This document shows positions 21,546 to 32,900 of a stretch of 64,000 nt of DNA, in pieces. The stretch covers positions 1 through 64,000 of the forward strand of contig CAJTYR010000004.1 of assembly GCA_910584295.1 (NCBI GenBank), in the 5' to 3' direction. Numbering within the stretch: the first letter of the stretch is position 1; every line of letters starts with the position of its first letter. A program made the translations under genes and the position numbers. Origin of the DNA: an uncultured Christensenella sp. (lineage in GTDB: Bacteria; Bacillota; Clostridia; Christensenellales; UBA1242). The notes below the pieces were generated by a model. The model saw only the letters and a list, made by a program, of their open reading frames with translations. It ran no database searches and was not told the DNA's origin.

Positions 21546-21757
21546 TCATAAATATATTGCCAACTTGTTGAGGCTTTAGGTTTGTTTAGAATATCTTCAA
21601 TTTGATCGTTTTTCTTTTTTGCGTCATCAGTTTTTTGTTTTAAATTCACGAGTAAGCAAATGGTGACAATGACACCTATGACAAACAAAATTGTCAAAAT
21701 GAATGTGACAATTTGATATGCATTAAACTTTTTCCACCATTTTTTTTCGTCTTGCAT
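21521..21757 (-). CDS. DivIC/FtsL-like septum protein (by position and layout)
   Basis: This 78-residue protein has a short charged N-terminus (MQDEKKWWKKF), one membrane helix (residues about 15-38, VTFILTILFVIGVIVTICLL) and a charged coiled-coil-like tail (KQKTDDAKKKNDQIEDILNK). This is the bitopic layout of DivIC, which stabilises the divisome with FtsL and DivIB. The sequence alone is weak, but the gene directly follows yabP-yabQ, as divIC does in Bacillus, which supports the call. It overlaps the yabQ end by 35 bases. AAAGGAA precedes the ATG. Confidence 0.55.
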   Translation of the reverse strand: MQDEKKWWKKFNAYQIVTFILTILFVIGVIVTICLLVNLKQKTDDAKKKNDQIEDILNKPKASTSWQYIYEKEIINLD

Positions 21758-22082
21758 TTCGTTTTTCCTTTGAATTATTGTAGCATTTTGCTATTCTATT
21801 TGCAAGAAAATTTTTAACAAAAAAACGTTCGATAGAAAATGCAAGGAAAAAAATAAATATTGAAAAAAATCTAATTTCACCATAATTTGTTATTAAATTA
21901 ATTAAATAAAATATCAAAAATAAAATAAAAATAGAAAAAAACAATAATAATTGATTAATTAATTTATTTTTTTTAAATAAATAAAATAAAATATTTTTTA
22001 AATCAAAAATTATTCCTGAAAAAAGCCCAACGCTCGATAATATAAGGAGAATAAATGGTTGTGATAATGTTTCATATAACAT
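21723..22082 (-). CDS. yabQ: Spore cortex biosynthesis protein YabQ
   Basis: This 119-residue membrane protein resembles YabQ, needed in Bacillus for spore cortex formation and located in the outer forespore membrane. It starts with a hydrophobic segment containing GLFSGIIFDL, followed by a basic loop, then two long helices (LINQLLLFFSIFILFLIFYL; EIRFFSIFIFFLAFSIERFF) and a strongly basic tail (KEKRNARRKKMVEKV). The tail overlaps the divIC-like gene. It begins 3 bases after yabP ends. The order yabP-yabQ-divIC matches Bacillus and indicates a spore former. The segment is unusually AT-rich, with Phe/Ile-heavy coding. Confidence 0.75.
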   Translation of the reverse strand: MLYETLSQPFILLILSSVGLFSGIIFDLKNILFYLFKKNKLINQLLLFFSIFILFLIFYLINLITNYGEIRFFSIFIFFLAFSIERFFVKNFLANRIAKCYNNSKEKRNARRKKMVEKV

Positions 22083-22085
22083 AAT

Positions 22086-22334
22086 TTATTTAAATAACCT
22101 TTTAAAAATATTATTTTTTTCATTTTTTATGGAATATTTTAAAGAATTAATTATTCCTTTAATATTTACCTCTTTATTTTCCAAATCAAGTTTTGTAATC
22201 TCCAATTTTTGTCCAGTTATTATTATATTACAATCTCCAACTTCAACGACTGATTGGGTTTCGGTTGAGGAAAGCATCTTGGTTGCTCCGGTGATTGTCA
22301 TTAAAGCCCTGTTTTCGATTGTTATATTTTCCAT
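22086..22334 (-). CDS. yabP: Sporulation protein YabP
   Basis: This 82-residue protein starts at the ATG at 22334 after AAAGGAGC; the longer frame upstream would overlap the divergent gene. The sequence follows the YabP/YqfC pattern: ITIENRALMTITGATKMLSS, then VVEVGDCNIIITGQKLEI and TKLDLENKEVNIKGIINSL. In Bacillus YabP works with YabQ at the forespore for spore assembly. The mother-cell sigma factor sigma-E drives it there; I found no clear sigma-E site here. It is the first gene of yabP-yabQ-divIC. Confidence 0.85.
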   Translation of the reverse strand: MENITIENRALMTITGATKMLSSTETQSVVEVGDCNIIITGQKLEITKLDLENKEVNIKGIINSLKYSIKNEKNNIFKRLFK

Positions 22335-22352
22335 ATGATTGCTCCTTTTTGT

Positions 22353-22380
22353 TTGAAAATTTGGTTGTTTAAGATATAAT
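22353..22380 (+). promoter_or_regulatory. Promoter of the RluA-family gene (leaderless layout)
   Basis: TTGAAA (22353-22358), 16 bases, TATAAT (22375-22380). The ATG follows only 7 bases after the -10 box, so the transcript would begin at or near the start codon. Confidence 0.6.
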
Positions 22381-22387
22381 ATAAGAT

Positions 22388-23206
22388 ATGAACAAGAGAG
22401 AGATAATAGTAGAAAAAGATAGAAAACTTGTCGCGATTTTGCAAGATTTTGGTTTTTCATATGCTGATGTGCAAAAGATGATGAGAAACAAAGATGTCAA
22501 GGTTTGTGGGAAAGTTGAAAAAAACAATGTTATGGTGTTTGCTGGAAGTGATGTGACTTTTTTCTATTCAGATGACATGCTTGAAAGTAAATTTGAAACG
22601 ATTTATGAAAATGCCGATGTGATCATAGTTTATAAAAAAGCAGGAATTGAAACGGCAGGAGATTTTGGTCTTGAGAGATTAATTGAAAATGGAAGAGCGG
22701 TGCATCGTTTAGACAGAAACACTGAAGGACTTGTTGTGTTTGCAAAAAATGAGGCTTCAGAGAAGAGACTTTTGGATGCTTTCAAATCAAAAAAAGTGCA
22801 TAAGAGTTACATTGCCGAAGTCGTTGGTGATTTAAATGTGGAAAATGAGGTCTTTTCGGCGTATTTAACGAAGGATGAGGAGACTGCATATGTCAAAATC
22901 TTTGATAAAAAGGTGGATGGTGGTGTAAGAATACAAACAAAGATCAACACTGTCAAGCACTCAAAAGAAAGCAGTCTTGTGGAGATTGAACTTTTGACAG
23001 GCAAAACACACCAAATCAGAGCACATCTTGCACATCTTGGATACCCAATCATTGGTGACGGCAAATATGGAAAAAATGTCGACAACAAAAAGTTTGGTGC
23101 GACAAGGCAAAAGTTATGTTGTTTCAAGCTTGGGTTTGATGAAGTGAAAATCAAAGGTCTGAACAATAAACTTTTCATCAAAAAGCCAAAGTGGTGGAAT
23201 TTTTAA
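22388..23206 (+). CDS. RluA-family pseudouridine synthase
   Basis: This 272-residue enzyme turns specific uridines in rRNA or tRNA into pseudouridine. A short S4-like RNA-binding part comes first (FGFSYADVQKMMRNKDVKVC, residues about 20-50). The catalytic domain has HRLDRNTEGLVVFAKN with the nucleophilic Asp (about 101-116), LTGKTHQIRAHLAHLGYPII and GDGKYG. These are RluC/RluD-type motifs; the exact target base cannot be told. There is no ribosome site before the ATG, which lies just downstream of a TATAAT box, so the mRNA may be leaderless. It is divergent from yabP. Confidence 0.9.
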   Translation: MNKREIIVEKDRKLVAILQDFGFSYADVQKMMRNKDVKVCGKVEKNNVMVFAGSDVTFFYSDDMLESKFETIYENADVIIVYKKAGIETAGDFGLERLIENGRAVHRLDRNTEGLVVFAKNEASEKRLLDAFKSKKVHKSYIAEVVGDLNVENEVFSAYLTKDEETAYVKIFDKKVDGGVRIQTKINTVKHSKESSLVEIELLTGKTHQIRAHLAHLGYPIIGDGKYGKNVDNKKFGATRQKLCCFKLGFDEVKIKGLNNKLFIKKPKWWNF

Positions 23207-23237
23207 CAAATTTTATTTTACACTCATATAAAAAGTC

Positions 23238-23711
23238 ATGAAAGAAATGATAAGGTTAAACTCTTATTATGAAGGGCTAATTCAAAACCTTTTTGGAAGT
23301 TCAAAAGGTTGCTTTTCAAATTTTATGACTTTTTTTTATCAATATAATCAAGTAAAAGAGTTTTCTCCAGAAAATGTGGAGTGCATGAAATTTCTATACA
23401 AAGCCGAACTTGAAAATTGTGAAATTCTTTCGCAAGTTTTGATCTTCATTGGAGGTGACAATCGATACTTTGCTAGTTCAAGAAAGTATCTCTCCGGATT
23501 TAATGTGGACTATTGCAAAGCGATTTCAAAGATGTTTGTTTGTGATGTTGAATTGCTTGAGATTGGCATTATAGAGGTAAAAAACGCATTGCAAAAGATT
23601 GAAAACAAAACAATAAAAGAAAAACTGAAAAAAATTTTAGACAACAAAAAAAATGAATTAAAATTGCTTAAAGAAACTTTTTTTAAAAATAATATGCTTA
23701 AAAAACAATAA
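23238..23711 (+). CDS. Ferritin-like helical protein with lost metal ligands
   Basis: This 157-residue protein matches a ferritin-like (manganese-catalase/coat-associated) family common in Clostridia: AELENCEILSQVLIFIGGDN, RYF, a short loop (SRKYLSGFNVDYCKAISKMF) and a closing helix pair ending KKILDNKKNELKLLKETFF. In relatives as I recall them, the motifs read ExxHLEIL and DEEIHIKLF. Here both His positions are Asn, so the di-metal site is probably gone. It may be a structural coat-type protein. It starts 31 bases after the RluA-type gene and is followed by a terminator. Confidence 0.55.
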   Translation: MKEMIRLNSYYEGLIQNLFGSSKGCFSNFMTFFYQYNQVKEFSPENVECMKFLYKAELENCEILSQVLIFIGGDNRYFASSRKYLSGFNVDYCKAISKMFVCDVELLEIGIIEVKNALQKIENKTIKEKLKKILDNKKNELKLLKETFFKNNMLKKQ

Positions 23712-23742
23712 AAATCGCTTACGCTTGTGATTTTTATTTTAT
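23711..23742 (+). terminator. Terminator of the ferritin-like gene
   Basis: AAAAATCGC pairs with GTGATTTTT (one G-T pair) around a TTACGCTT loop, then T-rich sequence. Confidence 0.7.
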
Positions 23743-23834
23743 TTTTCAATTTTCTGCCTTTTATTTAGGGCAATCTAGCGATTTGATGCTTTATATATAT
23801 TATTTATATAAATAAATTTTTCTATGTTTTTTGT

Positions 23835-23864
23835 TTGATAAATTCTTCTTAAGAGTGGTAAAAT
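23835..23864 (+). promoter_or_regulatory. Possible promoter of the giant lipoprotein gene
   Basis: TTGATA (23835-23840) and TAAAAT (23859-23864) are separated by 18 bases, about 60 bases before the ATG. The surrounding 185 bases are AT-rich and hold nothing else clear. Confidence 0.5.
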
Positions 23865-23926
23865 ATTTTTGAATAAATATTGAATTTATTTTTGCAAGAG
23901 AAAAACTTGAGAAGGGAGATTTTCTT

Positions 23927-26900
23927 ATGAAAAAGTTGAGAGTTTTCATCATGTCAATTTTTGTATTGGCGCTGGGGACATTTTTGGTGGCTTGTGATTT
24001 GAAAAAGCCTGAAGCAACATTCGACAAAAAGGAGATTGTTGTTTCTGTCAACGCATCAATAAGTCTTGATGAATATTTGTCTGTCAAAGGTGTCGAAAAG
24101 AAAAACATCACTTTCAAACTTGAAAGACCAGAACTTTTTGACTTTGACGGCAGAACCTTGATTGTTGGAAATAAATCTGGAAAATCTTATGTTCATGCCC
24201 TCTACAAAAAAAACATTCTCTCTTCAATGCAAATCGTAATTAAAGATAAATTTAATGCACCAGTAATCCCTGAAAATTATTTGTCAAGTGACGGCGTTTT
24301 CAGTTGGAATGCGGTTTCGGCTTTGTATGGAAATGAAGTTGTTTCAGCAACAGAATACAAAGTGCAAGGGACCTGTGATGTCTATTCTGCCACAGACCCT
24401 TCTCTTGTGACTGAAACAATACAAATCAATGAAACTGTTTCAAAGACAAATTTTAAGCTTACCAGAAATGGTGTTTATCATTTGACAGTAACAGCTCTTG
24501 GTTCTGGATATTTTGACAGAAGTGAGCCTTCAGAGGAAGTTACTTTGTCTTTTGGTTACATGACCCCGGCAGAAAATTTTGTTTGGGATGGAGAAAAAGG
24601 AACTCTCACTTGGGATGCTGTGCAAAACGCAGAGTATGTTATTAAGTTTGATGGAGTGGAGCTTGCAACAAGACAAACGGAAGCTTGTGCCCAACTTTTT
24701 GACAGATTGACTTTGGCTTCAGCAGGTGATCACACTGTGAGTGTTGTGACTTATGACACACAAGAAAAACTTTTGGCTGTTGAAAGTGAGACTTTGATTA
24801 TTCACAAACTTGATTTGCCAGACGCTGAATATGTTTATGATGGACAAAATGGTGGAAGAATAAAGATTGCAACTGCTGAAAATGTTTATGGCTATGCGGT
24901 TGAATTTTCAAGTGGAAGTTTGACAAAAACGACTATGCTTATCAATGAGGGCAATGATATTGTTTCTTCATTTGATGATTTGGAAGCGGGACTTTATGAT
25001 GTGAGAGTCTCTGCTGTGGCAACAAAAGATGGAGAGATGTATTTCAATAGCAGTGTTTATGCTTTGGGAAAAGTTTATAAATTGCCAACAGCGTCAATCA
25101 CTGGTGCTGGAGCAAATGAAGTTAATGGAACAAGTTTTGGCGTGAATCTTTCATCTGAAGCCAATCCTGTGGATGTGATGCTTTTGGTGGATGGGCTTGG
25201 AAACAAAACTCTTGTTGAAGGTTTTGAAAAAGGTCAAACCAATTTCAATTTTGAATTAACTCTTCCAGATGCAGGAATTTATTCGATTGTTTTGCGTCAA
25301 ATCCCAGTGGCAGGGGAAAATGTAATTGCAAATGAAAATGTTTTTGTTCTTAATTCAAATGAAAGCGAGCCTCTTTCAGCAACAAAAATTGATTTGATTG
25401 AAGGGGAAGTTACACATGCCTATGTTGATGAGAAATCTGTTTTAATATTTGCAAAATCAAAACTTGCACAAAACTACGGTTTGCAAATCAATGAAGGAAG
25501 CGGTTATGTTGACGTTTTGAAAGACAAATATAACGATCCAATTGTTGAAGGGGAAGTTGTTAAAATTGTTTTGAATGGAAAGATGGAAGATTTGTTTGAA
25601 ACAATTGAAAATGGCGGAAAGGATGTTTTTGATTTACGTGTTGTTTGTATGGGCGCAGAGCAAACGAATTCAATCAATTCAGTTGTGATAAAGACTATTG
25701 AAAGATTGCAAACTCCTCAAACTGCACATGCTGGAAATTCTGACAAAAAGACATATTCTTGGGTTGGTTCTTCTGGGGCAGACAGTTATGAAGTGGAACT
25801 TTTTAAAATTGACAAGACTGTTTATGATGCAAACAAGGATGCCTCACAAATCAGCATTGACACCACAGGGCTTGAAAATCTTGGTCAAGAGACAACAGGG
25901 CTTAAAATTGATATTGCAGAAGTCGGTTATTACTATGCAAGGGTCAGAGCATTGAGCGGAGATGAAAACCAAAAGATTTCTTCTGAGGGATATCTTGAAG
26001 AAGTTTTCTATGTTTGCGAAAAACTTGAAATTTCAAATGTCGATTTGGCACAAAATGAAAGTGGTTATTACATATCAATCTCTAACAATGAGAATGTTTC
26101 AAGTTTTGAGGTTTTCTTGGATGGTGTGTCTTTGGGGACCTCTGAAATTGCAATAGGAGAAAAAACAGATATATTGATTTCTGACAAGTTTGAAAATTCT
26201 GGGAAAGAATACCAAATTTCTGTTGTTGCACATGCTGATAACGAAGAAATTTATAACGCAAGTCTTGCTTATGGTTTGAAAGTCGAAAGATTGCCAAGGG
26301 TTGTGCGTGGAGACATCACAATCGGAGAACTCTCTCTTCAAGCGAATGCTGACATGACTGCAAAGTCAACAGCTCAACAACTTTCAATCAACGCCATTGA
26401 AGGTGCGAATGGAGTTAAGATATGGGATGGGGCAGGCACATCTGCAGGCAGTGAGACTGAAAAAAGCGCTCGCCTTTCAATTGCAAACAGTTCGAATTTT
26501 GAATATAACTTTAAATATTTTGGCTCGCAGCAACAAAATGGTGTGTTTGCAAAGGCGTCAAACAAAGTTTATTTGGATGGAGAAACAACTGCTTACACAT
26601 TCACTCGTTTGCAACAGCCAATAAACTTGGCTTATTATGCAGGCAAACTCCGATTTGACCACAGTGCAACGCTTTCAAAAGATTATTATGTTTTGACTTT
26701 GGTCTGTGCTGGGCTTAACGGAAAGACGGAAAACATCACTGTCAAACTTGGAAGAACTGTGACAGCAGAGCATGGAGGCGTCTCACAAAACATTGGAAGC
26801 GACGCAGATTTTGTTGCAATAAACGGAAATGTTGTTTCAATTGATTTTGAAAGAATTGTTGAAGAAATTCAAAAAATCTCTGCTCTTGCAAATGTATATA

Positions 26901-29900
26901 ATCAAAGTGCGAAAGTTGGATTTGCAGTTTACGCTTTCCAAGATAGAACAGAAAATACTGCTGTGACAATTTGTTCTGATTTTGCAACAACAAATCTTGA
27001 CAACACCAAGATTGTTTGTGTGGTTGAGAAAATGCCAAAATCAATACTTTCACTTGACATTGAAAGTTCTGCGACGGATTACATTTTGAACTGGACTGCT
27101 GTTGGAGTAAATGCTGCTTATGAAAGTGAAACAAAATACCAAGTGATGATTAATGGCGAAGAAGCCGGTGAAAGCATGTCGGCACTCACAAAGAGCTTCG
27201 CAAGAAGTGAATTTGAGGATTCGACTTACTATGAATTTTCTGTTGTGGTTTCAAATCCTTATTATGTTCAGTCTGACATTTCAAATGTGGTGAGAATTTA
27301 CAAACTTGGAAGTATTTCTATGCTTAAACTTTTTGAAGATGGAAGGTTGGGATATGATTTAAGTTCTGGTCAAAAGGATTTTGTTGATTATGTGAAAGTT
27401 GTTTCCGCAAACAGTGTCGACAACAACAGGACAGGAAAAATTGAAATAGATGGGGATGGAACTCTTACTCTTAAAGTTGTTGGAAAGAAAGGTGTTGAAG
27501 GCGAAGGTGAGAAGACCACATATTACATAGACAGCGAAGAAAAGAGTTGGAACCTTGCAAGTATGAGTTTAATCAAGCCTGCAGATGAAAGTGTGAAATA
27601 TGAAAACAACACAATTTCTTGGCAACCATTTGCTTCTTCTCAAAATTTGAGTTGTCTTAGATATGTTTTGATGTTTGTTGATGAAAATTCAAACACTGCA
27701 ACATTTAAAACGACAAATACAAGCGAAAACCTTACAACAAACAGAGCTCTTTATAATGCACTTTCTTCTTTGTCTGGAGAAGTAAAAATTTATGTTTCAG
27801 CATATCTTGAGACTTTCCCAGAAAGTGGGGTGGCTGAAGGTTCAACTTACACAGTTTCTGCTGGAAACACAATTTATTATTCAAAGGATGTGACTCTTCC
27901 TATTGGTGGAACTGGATGCAACTATTATGTTTATACTGGAAATGCCACTGTTCAAAAGTTTGAGACGCCAAACATCACTGATGTTAAATTTGTCTCAACA
28001 GATTTGACGGATGCAATTTTGCCAACAATTTCAGTTGATTTTGTTGGGAATTATGGAACATCAAGAAATTTTGACATCTTTTTAAATGGTGAATACTATA
28101 CCACAAAAACAATCGCACAAGATGACGGAAAATATTCTTTTGAACTTTTGCCGGAGGATTACAACAGCAGGGTTTCAAATGGTGAAACATTGACCGTTGG
28201 AGTTTGTGCGTTGAGTGAAACAGACATCCTCTCTTCAATTGGAAGTGTTGATGTTGTCCGAACTGAAGAGGTTTCATCAATATGTTTTGTTGAAACTGCG
28301 GAAGGAGAACTTTCACACACAATTGAAATTGGTATTCCAACTGTTGGCACAAGCGGTGGTGTTGTTGTCAAGATGACATATCAAGAAAATGAAGGAGAGG
28401 AAAAGGAAGAATACATTCTTGTTCCTGTGGGCGAAGTTTTGTCTTCTGTCAAGTTTGATTTAAGCACACTTTTAAGCAAGGTGGTTGACGGAAAGAAAAT
28501 TCTTGCAAAAGGTGGAAGAGTTATACTTTCAGCTCATTTGGCAAGTTCTTCATTGTCCGGAGAATATTTCTTAGCTTGCCCAACATGGACAAATAGTGAA
28601 GAATATCAAATCTTGGCAAGTGTTGAAGAGGTTGAAAAGACTTCTGGCGGATTTACAATTGATGCTTCAATAAATTCTGAAAATACAACTTATATTCTTG
28701 AGTGCAACAACAGCATTTTTGAAGTTGTTTTCAAAAACGAACAATTCTATTTTGAATTTCCACATGGAGGAAGTTGGGCTAATGGAACTTATGACATTTC
28801 CATCTATGCAAAACAAGAAGGTTTTTTGCCTTCAATTGTTGGAAATGTGGAATTTGTGTTAAACAAACTTGATTCAATTACTGATATAAAAATTTTGAGA
28901 GATCAAGGAGATTTGTCTGCAATCACACTTTTTTGGAACCAAGTTGCAGGTGCAACAGGATATGTGTTTAGGATGTATGATGCAAATGATGAAACAAGAA
29001 CAAACCTTCTTTATGAATATATTGAAGACAGGGTTGACTCATCAGAGGTTTCAAATTCTGCTTCCCTTCTTGACATTTTTGGTGAGGGTTATCAAAAACT
29101 TTTGGATTATGGAAAAGTGGATGCGTTTGCACTTATGTCAGATAAGAATGTCTTCTTTGATGTTTTTGTTCGAGGAACACAAGGGGTGAACGATTCTGAC
29201 ATCTATAGTTTTGATGCAGTAATAAAAGGAAATGCACTTGAAATTTCAAATTTTGAAGTGAACCAATATGGATACATTGTTTTGCAATGTGTTCCAGAGC
29301 AAACCTATCTTTATAGGTTTGTCGCTTCAGACGGAGCTGTGCTTCAAAAATGGACAAAACTTGTTGCGACAAGCGAATTTGAAAAAATTGACACAAAGCA
29401 AATTACTGCTTTGGGCGGAACATATTTCAACATGGAAGTTGTTGTTGTCGGAAACAATCTTGCAGAAGAAGTTTCAACGAAACTCGAAGGTTTGGTTGTG
29501 GATTCAATTGCCTTTTCAACTTCAGGAACAGGAACAACATTTGTTGTTGGTGAAGATATTGTCAGAGTAGGTTATATTGAAAGTGAAGAGAATATTGATC
29601 TTTCTTTTGAGCTTGTTGCGGCTTCTTACTCAAAGATTTATGTTGGGCTTGATGAAAATGCTCTCATAAATGGACAGGTTGCGGAGTTTATTCCAAACTT
29701 TGTTGCTGTTGGTGGTGAAAATGGTCAAGAGATTTGTTCATTCAGTCTTTCCATAATTGTTGATAGGCTGAAAGAAAAAGGATTTGATCTAAAAGCAAAC
29801 AATCAAGATGTTGACTTATATTTCTGGGCATACAGAATGGCTGACCCTTCTGACAGAGAAAACACATACACAATTTCTCATGCAAGTTCTTGTAAATTTA

Positions 29901-32900
29901 CATACACAAATCAAATTGACTTTGTCGAAGTGAAGAAGTTGGGAGAGGACCTTGCTGACACATCAAGATATATGGAAGATTATGCAAACAGTTTTGCAAT
30001 CTTTGAAAATAATGATGAAAGTGAAAACAAAACAACTTTTGGTATATATGTCAAGATCTCTCCGATTCAACAAAATGTGGAAGACGAAGAAGAAATTGCG
30101 ACTGAAGAAGATTTGTCGCAGACAATCTTTGTGGATAAGAAAACGCTTACAAGTGGGGATTATTTCCATGATGCAAACAACTTTGTTTTGAATTTGACAA
30201 AGGTCTTTGAGCAAAGTAACTTTGCTGAACTTTTTGGAAAATTCAAATTTGAGTTTGCAACCCTTTCTGTTAAGAGTGTTGATGGTGAAATGCAATTTGT
30301 TTTAAGCGATTGGATTTCAGGTGCAAATGGAAAAGAGTTTGTGTTTAAGAAACTCCAAAACATTGACAGACTCGAACTTAATTCTGGAAGCCTGACATGG
30401 CTCAACATAGAGGAAGCTGCACAAAAATATTATGTTTACTTTGTTGACAGACTCGGCTCTGATGGTGGACTTGGAGAGTCATATGTCTACACTGCTGTGA
30501 CCACAAGCAAATATGTTGCATCATACAATGCATCAGAATTTGTTGGTCTTGGACAAGGATATTATTTGGCGGTGCGATCTGTCAGTGAAGATCCATATAC
30601 CCTTCCTTCTCTTGTGAAATTTGTCTCTTCTCAAGATGGAACTCCAACAAGAGTTGAGAAAAATGAAATTAAATCTTCAGTCAAAGTTGAAAATGGAAAA
30701 ATATTTATTCCATTTGTTGAAGGAAATGATGATGCTCTTAAATATGGTGGAACAGGGCAAGATTTTGTGGATTACATCAAGACTTGTTCTGAATCAACTG
30801 ATGCAATCGACAAGTTGCTTACAACCACCTTCAAAGTTCCTTTCACATTCACACTCGATCAACTTGTTTCTGGAGAAATCTTCTTTAGGTTTAGATTCAC
30901 ATCTCTTAAAACTGGCGTTCAAGGAAAGAGTCAGACTTTTGATGTTGATGCTAGAAATTTGATTTCAAGTTTGATTGATATTGATGATGGCTTTGATTAT
31001 ATCGACAAGCTTCAAAGACTTGAAAAACACGCATCATCAGGTGGAAGCACAATAAGCAGTTTCATAAAGCTTATGCAAGACAAAAAGGATGGGGTTTGTG
31101 GAATTGGAACTTATCAATATTTGTTTGATGACAGATTCGAGTCTTTGCAAAGTGGAGAATATAAACTTGAATATGCTTTGCTTGGGAATAGAAAGAGTTT
31201 GACATCGGGCTGGTATAGCTACTCTGGTAATGGACAAAACAGTCTTTATGTAAACAATGAGCCTTCAGTCAAAGCTATAAGAGAAGAAGCTGTCGGTGGT
31301 TATAATTCTGCAAATGCTTACAAACTTATGGTGAAAAAGAGTGATGTTTTCTCAAAGAACGGAAGCGAACTCTCTGGCTCAATTGCAGAAAACTATATAA
31401 TGAAAATCTACAATGAAGTTGGAAAATATTATGCGTTCTCAATTTCAAAAGTTGGAAGCAAATATAGTTTGATGTTGATTGGCGACTCGCAAGGCACAAG
31501 TGTGACAGTCAAAGAGACAAACCAACATGCAGTGGAAACTGAAAATGGAGAATATTTGCTTCTCTATATCAACATGAACGAAGGGGATTCAATCCTTGGC
31601 AGATATGGTGAGCAGATTGAAAAAGGAACCTACAAAATGCAAATCTTTGCTGTGGGAAATGAATATTCTCTTTCAAGCAAATCAAGTGTGTTCAATTTGA
31701 CATTGTATGGCTTTGGAACTGATTTCACACTCAACAATGGAGAATTCACTTGGACTGCTTTAAGAAATATGAAAACCACAGTTGTGTATAAGAAGAACTC
31801 AAGTGTTGGAGAAACTGTTTCTCCAGAACCAATTGTTTCAAATTCAAACACAGCAAGATACAGCCTTGATGAAACTGGCTATGGACTGTATGACTATGTT
31901 GATTTCTTGGTTGTTGGTGATGTATATGGAAACAACATTTTGGTTGATAGTGAAGTATACAGAGTGAGAAATGTCTATAAACTTCAAGACCCAACTCTTA
32001 AGAACACAAATGGATATATTGAAATTGATGACACTGCAAATGCCAATTTGGAAGGACTTGATGGTTGTTATTCAGATTTGAGTCTTTATAATTACAAAAT
32101 CTATAACAATGTTTCAACATCTGCTGAATTTATGAAATTTGTTGATGACAACAATGCACAAAGTTCAATCATGTATGAAGTTGGCACAACAGGAATGTCT
32201 CAAACTTCAGCTGATTACAGCTATAAATTCACTGAAACAAATGCTGGGGTTTTCTATGTTGCAAGCATTGGAACTTCTGCAACTTTTGACATTCAAAAGA
32301 GCGAAGAAGCTGCAACTTATTATATGAAGGACATCCAATTCGTCAACAAGACAGGCGTTGACTTTGAAGATCCAAGTGCGGTCGGAATTGCTGTGAGAAG
32401 CAACTTTGCATCTCTTGAAGCAAAAATGATTGATCGTGTTGGTGGTGCAAAAATCACAAATGGAGTTTTGACATGGAACTCTGTCACTGGCAGAGAAGAT
32501 GATGATCTTGCACTTTCTCCAAATGAAAAAGTTGTCTACAAAGTTTCAGTTGTTCAGTACGACTTGTCATATTCTGAGGATGATCAAGTTGAAAATCCAT
32601 ATCCAAACTTGCTTGAATTCTATACACTTGAAACTGAATTCGATTTCGCAAGAATTGAAGAAGAAAGACTTAACAAATCTGCAAAATATATGAAAGCAAC
32701 AATTCAAGCTCTCGCAATGAACACATCTCAAAGTGTGCCTGCATTCCCAACTTACTTGCAATTGCTTGAAGGTGGCTATGCGTATGGAAATGTTAAATAT
32801 CTTGGAAGTGAAAGCTATGTGCTTATGGGGGATGGCGACACCATCCGTTTGATTGAAAGATCGCAATCCATTGATGAGGGCTCTTTGCAAGTTGTTGAAG

